From an uncultured Cellvibrionales bacterium (lineage in GTDB: Bacteria; Pseudomonadota; Gammaproteobacteria; Pseudomonadales; Porticoccaceae), in contig CAJWFB010000006.1 in the NCBI GenBank assembly GCA_913031645.1, positions 1-45,998 on the forward strand: a stretch of 45,998 nucleotides of DNA, written 5' to 3'. The notes beneath the pieces were generated by a model that was not told where the DNA came from, made no database searches, and saw nothing but the letters and a program-made list of their open reading frames with translations. Position numbers and translations under genes: made by a program. Below, one piece after another: positions 1-9,265 of this stretch (position 1 is its first letter; each line of letters starts with the position of its first letter).

Positions 1-685
1 TAAACTCTGGTGTCTTAATGTGCTCAAACAGAAACTCGAGGATTGCCTTACTTTCCTCCTTAGGAAGACCCACAATGTGTGTAGTGAACAGTGCGTTAAC
101 AAAGATCACCCGCTTGCCACTCTCTGGGTGTGTTCTAATAACGGGATGAATCACTGGCGGGTTATCTAAAACAGCCTTCTCTAGCCGCACCCTACCACCG
201 CTTTCCTCTAGACTCTCTCGGAATCCAAAAGAAAAATCATGCACCGCGTCAAGCCCAGACAAAAAAGACTGTATTGCTGGAGACAGCGCCTCATAGGCGG
301 CTGTCATACTTGACCAGAGTGTATCTCCACCCTTTTCGGGGATGACTTTAGAGCGCAACACGGTGCCCAGTGGCGGATGGGCTCTAAAGGTCATGTCACT
401 GTGCCAGCATTCTATTTTACTGGGCTTTTCAGCCGTGCTTTCGAGAATGGTAATCTCAGGGAAATTTGCAACGGTATCATAGGCTGGATGACTTTGCAGA
501 GGTCCAAAGGATGATGCCAGTGCATGTTGCTGTGCCGGGCTTACATCTTGGTCACGAAAAAACAGAACCTCATGCTTGACTAATAAGTCGCGAATTACCT
601 TATAAGTAGTTGCATCGGTATCTTTGGTTAGATCGATACCGCTGACTTCTGCGCCAAGTGCGCCGCTGAGCAGTTTGAGTTCCAT
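1..685 (-). CDS. TauD/TfdA-family 2-oxoglutarate-dependent dioxygenase, 3'-truncated by window edge
   Basis: The frame opens at an ATG ending at 685 and stays open to base 1, giving 228 codons of the N-terminal part. An AAAGG ribosome-binding site lies about 9 bases upstream. It reads as an Fe(II)/2-oxoglutarate dioxygenase of the TauD/TfdA family: the early GAEVSGIDL segment, the FFRDQ strand, and the metal-binding H-x-D at about residues 95-97 within WHSDMTF are visible. The last residues (ending HIKTPEF) match the stretch of TauD just before the distal iron-binding histidine and 2-oxoglutarate-binding arginine, which lie outside the window. The family hydroxylates substrates such as taurine, alkylsulfates or 2,4-D, coupled to decarboxylation of 2-oxoglutarate; the substrate here cannot be told. 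It is a separate unit from puuA (about 190 bp gap with its own repeat-rich upstream region). Confidence 0.88.
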   Translation of the reverse strand, partial: MELKLLSGALGAEVSGIDLTKDTDATTYKVIRDLLVKHEVLFFRDQDVSPAQQHALASSFGPLQSHPAYDTVANFPEITILESTAEKPSKIECWHSDMTFRAHPPLGTVLRSKVIPEKGGDTLWSSMTAAYEALSPAIQSFLSGLDAVHDFSFGFRESLEESGGRVRLEKAVLDNPPVIHPVIRTHPESGKRVIFVNALFTTHIVGLPKEESKAILEFLFEHIKTPEF

Positions 686-712
686 GTCGCGTAACCTTTT
701 TCCGTTAGACTA

Positions 713-811
713 TTATCTAAAGTTTAGCGCCATTCCTACTGGCTTTGCAATCGATCTAATAAACTATTTTAGATAACAATTTATGCCTATAAAAGCCACT
801 TTATTAGATAC
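713..811. repeat. Cluster of ATCTAA/TTAGAT half-sites upstream of the dioxygenase gene
   Basis: Four copies of ATCTAA or its complement lie in the 192 bp gap between the dioxygenase start and the puuA stop: 715-720 and 754-759 in one orientation, 769-774 and 804-809 in the other. TTATCTAAA (713-721) and TTTAGATAA (768-776) form a perfect 9-bp inverted repeat, and 717-727 is an 11-base palindrome (CTAAA-G-TTTAG). The cluster sits in the likely promoter of the dioxygenase gene and looks like a multi-site operator. No cognate regulator can be named. Confidence 0.45.
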
Positions 812-877
812 TTAAGGAATAAACTTAACACCATCTATAAAGTAATTAACAGCGCCTGAGTGGTACTTATCTCGCTA

Positions 878-2221
878 CTAAACATTGAGTAATAAGTGCT
901 CACGTTCCCAAGACGATATCACCCGATTAAACTCTTCAAATTCCACTAATTTAATAGATGTGTAGAGCTGGATGAACTTCTCACCAAAGATGTCGATGAT
1001 CTCCTGGTTCTCTTGAAGACCCCGCAATGCCTCTTCTAGCGTGCGTGGGACATCTATATCTTCCTCATAGGCATTGCCTTCAAAGGCCGCAGAAGGTTGT
1101 ATTTTGTTCTTCATGCCTAAATAGCCACAGGCTAGAGTTGCTGCTATAGCCAAATAAGGGTTGATGTCTGCTCCAGGGAATCGATTCTCAATGCGGTAGT
1201 TTTTGGGTGCTGCATCAGGCACGCGAAGACCTGTGGTGCGGTTGTCGTAACCCCAATGCAGGTTAATGGGTGCAGAGACTTCGCGGGTAAAACGTCGATA
1301 TGAGTTAACATTGGGTGCATAAAGACTCATGACAAAGGGTGTGTATTTCTGTAATCCACCCAGGTAATGAAAGAAAGCCTCGCTATATTCGCCCTTGTCG
1401 TCGGTAAAAATGTTTGCGCCAGTCGTTGCGTGGAGAATACTCTGGTGGATATGAGTTGCCGAGCCGGGCTCATCAGCCATTGGCTTGGCCATAAAGGTGG
1501 CATAGATATCTTCTTGAAGTGCCGCTTCACGTACCGTACGTTTAAAGGTGAATACCTGATCGGCAAGGCTCAAAGGCTCGCCATGTATGAAATTTACTTC
1601 GAGTTGTGCCGCGCCTGACTCGTGAATCAGCGTGTCGATATCAAGGTTCATCGCGTCGCAATAACCGTACATTCCCTCGACAAAGGGCTCAAACTCATTA
1701 GCTGCATCTATGCTGTATGACTGGCGGGCTGTTTCAGGACGGCCGGACCGGCCGATGGGTGGTTTAAGTGGAAGTCCCGGATTTGGGTTCTTCTCCACTA
1801 AATAAAACTCCATTTCTGGCGCTATTATTGGCTTTAGGCCGTCCTTTTCGTACAAAGCCAGTACTCGCTTGAGCACGTTGCGGCTTGAGAATGGGTGAGG
1901 TTCGCCATCTTTAGTGAAGCAATCATGGATTATCTGACCGGTGCTTTCATTAGCCCATGGGACAAGACGTTTAGTCTCTGGATCCGGTTCTAGCAGCATA
2001 TCACCATCTATCGTGTCTAGAAGCTCCCAAAAGTCGTCTGAGTACTCGCCGGTAACGGTTTGCGCTAGAATCCCCTCAGGCAAGCGGCTATCCTCTTTGA
2101 GGAATTTTTTGGCTGGAATGAACTTGCCGCGAGCGTTGCCGGTCATGTCTGGGACTAGGCACTCTACTTCCGTAATCTTATGTTCTTTTAACCAGCTTTC
2201 AATATCTTGTAGGTCTACCAT
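878..2221 (-). CDS. puuA: Gamma-glutamylputrescine synthetase-like glutamine synthetase (PuuA)
   Basis: A 447-residue type-I glutamine synthetase fold. The likely reaction is ATP-dependent joining of glutamate to putrescine (or a related polyamine), the first step of the Puu catabolic route in the cytoplasm. The N-terminal beta-grasp domain (DMTGNARGKFIP) is followed by the catalytic domain with EMEFYLVE, the HESGAAQLEVNF segment, the ATP/metal motif HIHQSI, the APNVNSYRRF segment shared with E. coli PuuA, and the ENRFPGADINPYL arginine/glutamate region. The start ATG has an AAAGGTG ribosome-binding site. It is divergent from puuB across a 97-bp region with two palindromic operators. Paralogues acting on other amines or amino acids exist, so the exact amine is inferred from the puuB neighbour. 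Confidence 0.85.
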   Translation of the reverse strand: MVDLQDIESWLKEHKITEVECLVPDMTGNARGKFIPAKKFLKEDSRLPEGILAQTVTGEYSDDFWELLDTIDGDMLLEPDPETKRLVPWANESTGQIIHDCFTKDGEPHPFSSRNVLKRVLALYEKDGLKPIIAPEMEFYLVEKNPNPGLPLKPPIGRSGRPETARQSYSIDAANEFEPFVEGMYGYCDAMNLDIDTLIHESGAAQLEVNFIHGEPLSLADQVFTFKRTVREAALQEDIYATFMAKPMADEPGSATHIHQSILHATTGANIFTDDKGEYSEAFFHYLGGLQKYTPFVMSLYAPNVNSYRRFTREVSAPINLHWGYDNRTTGLRVPDAAPKNYRIENRFPGADINPYLAIAATLACGYLGMKNKIQPSAAFEGNAYEEDIDVPRTLEEALRGLQENQEIIDIFGEKFIQLYTSIKLVEFEEFNRVISSWEREHLLLNV

Positions 2222-2245
2222 GAAGCACCTTTATTGAGTCTAAAG

Positions 2246-2283
2246 TCGAATTATCATTCAATTAAAGTTGAATTATTATTCAA
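2246..2283. promoter_or_regulatory. Paired TetR-type operators between puuA and puuB
   Basis: Two 16-bp near-palindromes, TCGAATTATCATTCAA (2246-2261) and TTGAATTATTATTCAA (2268-2283), lie in tandem with a 22-bp repeat distance, about two helical turns. The second has perfect 6-bp arms (TTGAAT/ATTCAA) around a 4-base centre. Size and symmetry fit a TetR-family dimer site, and a TetR gene is the last gene of the plus-strand unit, so autoregulation plus control of puuA is the simple reading. Binding is inferred. Confidence 0.65.
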
Positions 2284-2295
2284 AAAGACCATAAT
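2268..2295 (+). promoter_or_regulatory. Putative sigma-70 promoter of puuB-tetR
   Basis: TTGAAT (2268-2273), a 16-base spacer and CATAAT (2290-2295) make a plausible -35/-10 pair. The predicted transcript would start near 2302, giving a leader of about 17-26 bases before puuB. The -35 box lies inside the second palindromic operator, so a bound repressor would block it. Confidence 0.5.
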
Positions 2296-2318
2296 GTCAA
2301 TTTTCACCCTTTATTAAG

Positions 2319-3587
2319 ATGATCATTATGAACAGCTACTATGAGGCCACAGCCAACCCACGCCGGTCTTTCCCGTGCTTAGAGTCCCATGAAAGTGCAG
2401 ATATATGTATCATCGGCGCAGGATACACTGGGCTGTCCTCTGCCCTGCACCTCGCCAAACGCGGTTATAAGGTCATTGTGTTGGAGGCCGAAACCGTTGC
2501 TTTCGGCGCATCTGGTCGGAATGGCGGTCATGTAGGTATTGGTCAGCGCGCTGATCAGGCTGATTTAGAAGACAAACTTGGTCATGAACGGGCCAGTGTG
2601 CTGTGGGATATGGGTCTAGAAGCGGTTGATACCGTGAAAACATTAATTGCTGAGCATACTATTGATTGTGACTTAAAACATGGCGATATGCATCTTGCGC
2701 ATAAAAGGCGGCTCTGCGGTGAGTTCCAAGAAGAAGTTGCTTTTCTAGCCGATCGCTACAATTTTACGGATATGGAGTACATTCCTAGTGAGCGACTGAG
2801 CGAAGTCGTCGGTAGCGATGGCTTCTACGGCGGTATCTGGGACAAGGCTTCCTGCCATCTACATCCGTTGAATTATGCCTTGGGGTTGGTCGATGCAGCT
2901 GTGCAAGCCGGCGTAACAATCTATGAGCATTCAAGAGTCAATACCTATGGGGGCTCCCCTCTAGTAGTCGTGACAAGTAACGGCCAGGTTACGGCCTGTG
3001 AGCTTATCTTGGCCTGCAATGGCTACATAGAGAAGCTAGAGCCCAAGATCAATGGCTATATTATGCCTATCAATAATTTCGTGCTCGCTACAGAGCCTTT
3101 AAGTGACGAACTAGCGCGATCTATAATCCCTAAAGATACATCGATGGCAGACAGCCGCTTTGTGATTAATTACTGGAAGCTCTCCGCCGATAATCGTCTA
3201 ATCTTCGGCGGCGGTGAAAATTACCGGCGTGGATTCCCGAGTGATATTAAGAACTTCGTTCGCAAGTACATGTTGGAAATATACCCCCAGTTGGCTAACA
3301 CAAAGATTGATTATGGTTGGGGCGGGACGCTGGCCATCACGATGAACCGGCTCCCCCATTTCGGACGTCTACAAGATAATATTTGGCATATGCAGGGTTA
3401 TTCTGGGCACGGGGTCCCAACGGCGACCTTCGCTGGGAAGCTGGTCGCCGAGGCGATTAGCGGTAAGTTAGAACGGTTTGATGTTATGGCGGACCTGCCT
3501 ACTCACAAATTCCCGGGGGGCACCTTATTGCGCTGGCCGGGCATGGTATCCGCCATGCTTTACTATTCACTTCGCGATCGATTTTAA
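2319..3587 (+). CDS. puuB: Gamma-glutamylputrescine oxidoreductase-like FAD enzyme (PuuB)
   Basis: A 422-residue DAO-family flavoprotein expected to oxidise gamma-glutamylputrescine to the aminoaldehyde, releasing ammonia and hydrogen peroxide. The N-terminal FAD dinucleotide-binding motif GAGYTGLSSALHLA is followed by VLEAETVAFGASGRNGG, the typical DAO-family segment. The second half keeps the PuuB pattern: HLHPLNYALG, TADNRL-like SADNRLIFGGG, MQGYSGHGV and a C-terminal YYSLRDRF, all close to E. coli PuuB as I remember it. The start is ambiguous: ATG at 2319 or ATG at 2328 (MNSYYEATAN), the latter aligning well with E. coli PuuB. It is followed after 11 bp by the TetR gene, so both are probably one transcript. 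No PuuC or PuuD lies in the window. Confidence 0.87.
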   Translation: MIIMNSYYEATANPRRSFPCLESHESADICIIGAGYTGLSSALHLAKRGYKVIVLEAETVAFGASGRNGGHVGIGQRADQADLEDKLGHERASVLWDMGLEAVDTVKTLIAEHTIDCDLKHGDMHLAHKRRLCGEFQEEVAFLADRYNFTDMEYIPSERLSEVVGSDGFYGGIWDKASCHLHPLNYALGLVDAAVQAGVTIYEHSRVNTYGGSPLVVVTSNGQVTACELILACNGYIEKLEPKINGYIMPINNFVLATEPLSDELARSIIPKDTSMADSRFVINYWKLSADNRLIFGGGENYRRGFPSDIKNFVRKYMLEIYPQLANTKIDYGWGGTLAITMNRLPHFGRLQDNIWHMQGYSGHGVPTATFAGKLVAEAISGKLERFDVMADLPTHKFPGGTLLRWPGMVSAMLYYSLRDRF

Positions 3588-3598
3588 GGAGAGTTATT

Positions 3599-4228
3599 AT
3601 GTCAGCACCACGCAAACTAACCCCAAGATCAACGCCAGTTCAAAAACGCGCCCTGCAGCGCCGTGAAAAGATTTTAACTGCCACCGCAGAGTTACTTGAG
3701 ACTGTGGGCCAAGACGACTTAACAACCATTCTCGTGGCTAAAACTGTCGGTGTGTCTGTGGGCACGCTGTATCACTATTTCCCTAACAAATACGCGATTT
3801 TGTATGCCTTGGCTGAACAATGGTTAAGTGAAATGGACGTCGGCCTTCGTGAGTTAGAGCAATTTCCTATTGAGACACTTAGTCTTAAGAAGTTTGTCGA
3901 TAAGAGTACCGAACGAATGCTGCTTAGCTATCAGAATCAAGTCGGTCTTTTGCCGCTCGTTCAAGCGATGTTTGGCGTACCCGAACTTAAAGAGCTTGAC
4001 TGCCTGCATGATGACACGATTATTGCTGCTATGGCGCGCATGTTTAAACGGCTGGAGATAGATGAAAACGGTCCTGAGCTAGAACGATTGGGTCGCGAAT
4101 GGCTCGAGGTTAGCCATGCCCTTTTACTCGTAATAGTCCATCAGAACGACGCAGATGCCGCTAAGAGCTTGTCAGACCTAAAATTCTTGAGTCTGTGTCT
4201 ACTTGAAAGAGCTAAAAGCCAGTTTTAA
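3599..4228 (+). CDS. TetR/AcrR-family transcriptional regulator of the puu unit
   Basis: A 209-residue one-component regulator. The DNA-binding helix-turn-helix spans about residues 42-61, with the classic TetR signature GVSVGTLYHYFPNK. The rest is an all-helical ligand-binding and dimer domain that cannot be assigned a ligand from sequence. An AGGAG ribosome-binding site stands 7 bases before the ATG, only 11 bp after puuB, so it is co-transcribed with it. It probably binds the paired palindromes at 2246-2283 and responds to a polyamine or gamma-glutamyl intermediate; this is inference. E. coli uses PuuR (an XRE-cupin protein) for the equivalent job. Its stop codon shares the TTAA tetranucleotide at 4225-4228 with the stop of the convergent gor gene. 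Confidence 0.88.
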   Translation: MSAPRKLTPRSTPVQKRALQRREKILTATAELLETVGQDDLTTILVAKTVGVSVGTLYHYFPNKYAILYALAEQWLSEMDVGLRELEQFPIETLSLKKFVDKSTERMLLSYQNQVGLLPLVQAMFGVPELKELDCLHDDTIIAAMARMFKRLEIDENGPELERLGREWLEVSHALLLVIVHQNDADAAKSLSDLKFLSLCLLERAKSQF

Positions 4229-5583
4229 CGAGTGGGTTCTCGCATGGTAACAAATTCTTCTGCCGCAGAGGGGTGAATCCCTACAGTGGCATCAAAATCC
4301 GCTTTGGTCGCACCTGCTTTTACGGCAATACCGATGCCTTGAATGATCTCTGCGGCGTGCTCCCCTACCATGTGACAACCCACAACCTTGTCAGTAGACT
4401 GGTCGACAATCAGTTTCATAGTGATGCGATCACTTCCACCCCCCAATGTTTGCAGCATTGGCTTGAAGTCCGAGATATATACAGCAATATCGTTAAAGCT
4501 TTTTCGCGCAGTCTCTTCACTCAATCCGACGGTGCCAAACTCTGGCTGACAAAATACCGCAGTGGGAATATTGTCGTAATCGATAAAAGCCTCGCCCTTG
4601 CCATACAGATGATCGACCAGCACCATTGCTTCTTGAATAGCCACTGGCGTTAACTGCACACGGTCAATAACATCCCCCAGAGCATAAATTGAGGGTTGTG
4701 AGGTGCAGAAATGGTCATCTACAGGGATTGAGCCATCCTTGCGCAGCTCAACACCCGCCTTATCAAGCCCTAGCCCTGCAGTATTCGCGCTACGGCCTGT
4801 AGCATAGAGTACTAAGTCGGCGGGCATCGATTGGCCAGAGGCAAAGTTAACGAGTAAGGCATCGGTATTTTTTTCGATGCTGGCTATCTGTGTGTCAAGA
4901 TGAATGTTAACGCCCTTATCACGCATTCCAGCGGTAATTTTGTCGCTCATTTCCCGGTCAAAGGATTTCAGTAAATTACTGCCTCGGTAGACCAAATGTG
5001 TCTCCACACCCAAGCCATTGAGTATGCCTGCAAATTCAACGGCGATGTAACCACCACCCACGATTACAGCAGTTTTGGGTAGCTGGTCTAAAAAGAACAT
5101 CTCGTTGGAGCTTACTGCATATTCACTTCCTGGGAACTCTGGAATGAACGGCCAGCTACCGGTGGCGACGAGAATGACTTTGGCACTGTAGCTTATTCCG
5201 TTGACGACCACAGATTGGGGGCCAACGACGGTGGCGCGACCATCGAAAAGATCTGCGCCACTATTGTCAATTAAGGTTTGATATATGCCATTGAGTCGTG
5301 CGATTTCAGCAGTTTTGTTGTCTCGCAAGATCGACCAGTCAAGTACAGATTGACCCGGCTGGCTCCATCCAAAGCCCTTGCTGGCGTGGAACTGTTCTGG
5401 AAACTGTGACGCGTAGACAAATAACTTTTTGGGCACACAGCCAACATTAACGCAGGTTCCACCTAAGTAACGCTCCTCTGCAACGGCTACCTTTTTGCCC
5501 TTCGACGCCGCCATGCGCGCAGCACGCACGCCCCCGGAACCAGCGCCAATAACAAACAAATCGTAATCAAATAACTCAGACAT
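4225..5583 (-). CDS. gor: Glutathione-disulfide reductase
   Basis: A class I pyridine nucleotide-disulfide oxidoreductase (about 452 residues) that reduces glutathione disulfide with NADPH in the cytoplasm. The FAD motif GAGSGGVRAARMAA near the start is followed by the redox-active GGTCVNVGCVPKKL disulfide, the NADPH-binding GGGYIAVEFAGILNGLG, the second FAD segment ALGDV, and the C-terminal GIHPSAAEEF carrying the catalytic His-Glu pair. Length fits E. coli Gor. I place the start at the ATG ending at 5583 because AAGGAA lies 5 bases before it; a TTG three bases upstream is also open. Related enzymes (trypanothione or mycothione reductases) share this architecture, but glutathione is the expected thiol in gammaproteobacteria. 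Confidence 0.9.
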   Translation of the reverse strand: MSELFDYDLFVIGAGSGGVRAARMAASKGKKVAVAEERYLGGTCVNVGCVPKKLFVYASQFPEQFHASKGFGWSQPGQSVLDWSILRDNKTAEIARLNGIYQTLIDNSGADLFDGRATVVGPQSVVVNGISYSAKVILVATGSWPFIPEFPGSEYAVSSNEMFFLDQLPKTAVIVGGGYIAVEFAGILNGLGVETHLVYRGSNLLKSFDREMSDKITAGMRDKGVNIHLDTQIASIEKNTDALLVNFASGQSMPADLVLYATGRSANTAGLGLDKAGVELRKDGSIPVDDHFCTSQPSIYALGDVIDRVQLTPVAIQEAMVLVDHLYGKGEAFIDYDNIPTAVFCQPEFGTVGLSEETARKSFNDIAVYISDFKPMLQTLGGGSDRITMKLIVDQSTDKVVGCHMVGEHAAEIIQGIGIAVKAGATKADFDATVGIHPSAAEEFVTMREPTR

Positions 5584-5624
5584 CAAAATTCCTTGCCACT
5601 TTCCCAGCGTATGAGAGGTTAGGG

Positions 5625-7280
<1,656 letters not shown>

Positions 7281-7281
<1 letters not shown>

Positions 7282-8624
7282 TATTCATTATCCTTATTGT
7301 CTGAGTAGCCAGTATCGTCCAGGCTGCGCAGGTAATCTAGTTTTTCGCTGATCTTTTTCTCTAACCCGCGATCGGTTGGAAAATAGTACTGTTTGTCCTT
7401 CAATTCGTCTGGAAGATAGTTTTCTCCCGCCGCGTAGGCGTCCTGTTCGTTATGCGCGTAGCGATAATTTTTTCCATATTCTAAATCTTTCATCAGCGCG
7501 GTTGGCGCATTGCGCAGGTGCACAGGCACATCATAAGTGGGCAGTGACCTTACGTCAGCCATCGCAGCATTGAAGGCGTTGTATACCGAATTACTTTTTG
7601 CCGCCGCCGCCATGTAAAGAACGGTTTGAGCTAGAGCTAGCTCGCCTTCAGGGCTACCAAGCCGCTCCTGAACATTCCAGGCATTCAGAGCCAGTTCGAG
7701 CGCCCTAGGATCTGCGTTACCAATGTCCTCATTGGCTATTCGTACCAGGCGTCTTGCCAAATAAATAGGATCACAACCGCCATCTAACATGCGGCATAAC
7801 CAGTACAGCCCGGCGTCCGTGGAAGATCCCCGAATAGCCTTGTGCAGTGCGGATATCTGATCATAGAAGTACTCTCCCCCTTTGTCGAAGCGACGAGTGT
7901 CACCTACCAAGATCTGCTCAAGGACAGTGCTATCGATTATGCCATTCTCACCCCCCTGAGTGGCCAAATCACTGGCTATTTCAAGTAGATTAAGAGCTCG
8001 CCTAGCATCTCCATCAGCGGCAACAGCTAGGGTTGAAAGCGCCTTTTTTTTAAACTGCAGTTGTTGGTGGCCCAAGCCTTGCTCTTTGTTTGTCAATGCC
8101 TGCTGGACTACTGTAATAATATCTGTCTCAGTCAGACTCTTAAGCACATAGACGCGACATCTTGATAGCAATGCATTATTGAGCTCAAAGGAGGGGTTTT
8201 CTGTGGTTGCACCAATAAAGACGACAGTACCGTCCTCTACATAGGGTAAAAAAGCATCCTGTTGAGATTTGTTAAAACGATGAACCTCATCAACGAATAA
8301 AATAGTTTTACGCCCTCGCACATCGCGCTGCTCTTGGGCTTGTGATATGGCGCCACGAATTTCTTTAACACCCGACAGTACTGCCGAAATACTTTCAAAG
8401 TGTGCATCCACGCGTTGTGCAATTATCTTAGCGAGGGTGGTTTTTCCAACACCCGGAGGGCCCCAAAATATCATAGAGTGCAGCATGCCACCGTCGATGG
8501 CTTCGCGTAGCGGTCGATTAGGCGCTATAAGGTGCTGTTGACCATAAAAATTATCTAGGCTGTTCGGGCGCATACGCGCCGCTAATGGGCGATATACTTC
8601 TCGAGTAAATAGATCATTGGACAT
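7281..8624 (-). CDS. rarA: Replication-associated recombination protein A (RarA/MgsA), AAA+ ATPase
   Basis: About 447 residues. RarA acts at stalled replication forks and belongs to the clamp-loader/RuvB-like AAA+ group. Visible: PLAARMRP at the N-terminus, Walker A GPPGVGKT (about residues 55-62), Walker B ILFVDEVHRFNKSQQDAFL, sensor 1 GATTENPSFELN, the arginine-finger region LLSRCRVY, and the C-terminal tetramerisation domain with NAPTALMKDLEYG and AHNEQDAYAAGENYLP. Two ATGs are possible (ending at 8636 or 8624); I prefer the second (MSNDLF) because it aligns with E. coli RarA. Either overlaps the end of lolA, and the stop overlaps crcB by one base. Confidence 0.95.
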
Positions 8625-9243
8625 TGTTGATAACATCGACCTGCGCGGGAATAGTAAAGCTAAATACAGACGAATCGAGCAGCAGATTTACCTTGAGTTC
8701 CTCGAAAGTAATAAGTGTACGTTGATCAAAGGTATCGGTAACGCCTATAGACTTGGGCATAGACGCGTCAAATACGATATCAATGCGACTGAACAAGCTC
8801 TCGGGATCTTTGGGAGTCAGCGTAAAAAGCTCGGTGTCACTGCTCACGCTTTCCATAGTTGTGATATAGCGCTGGTCAAGATCAGCCACCTCGCCGTTGA
8901 AAAGAGCGATCGGTGTTGATTTTATTTTGTCTGTAAAGTTCTCTATGACTACCTGCTCTAAATCAGGATCATATATCCACAAAATATTGCCATCAGAAAC
9001 CAGTTGCTGCTCCATGGGCTGCTTTACATGCCAGCGCATTTTCCCAGGTTTGGCGAGTTCAAAAGTGCCTTGGAATGATTCAACTTCACTGCCGTCTAAA
9101 TCAAGTAACTGCTGAGTAAAGTTAGCTGACATTGTCTGTATTGGCTTCAGCAATAGTGCTAGTTCGTAACTAACACCGGAGCCAATAGCGGCATTGCTAG
9201 CCGCTAGTAACAACCCTAAAAGTATTGTGCGACAAATATTCAT
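8614..9243 (-). CDS. lolA: Outer-membrane lipoprotein chaperone LolA
   Basis: A periplasmic carrier (209 residues with signal peptide) that takes lipoproteins from the LolCDE transporter to LolB at the outer membrane. The mature part has the LolA pattern: QTMSANFTQQLLD, FELAKPGKMRWHVKQP, LVSDGNILWIYDPDLEQV, and the later IDIVFDASMPKSIGVTDTF. The signal peptide MNICRTILLGLLLAASNAAIG begins at the ATG ending at 9243. The frame is open 20 codons further upstream, but that would bury the signal peptide behind a charged extension overlapping ftsK, so I reject it. It lies 22 bp after ftsK and before rarA, the conserved order. Confidence 0.94.
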   Translation of the reverse strand: MNICRTILLGLLLAASNAAIGSGVSYELALLLKPIQTMSANFTQQLLDLDGSEVESFQGTFELAKPGKMRWHVKQPMEQQLVSDGNILWIYDPDLEQVVIENFTDKIKSTPIALFNGEVADLDQRYITTMESVSSDTELFTLTPKDPESLFSRIDIVFDASMPKSIGVTDTFDQRTLITFEELKVNLLLDSSVFSFTIPAQVDVINNVQ

Positions 9244-9265
9244 AACGATGTTATCGGTAAAAAAA

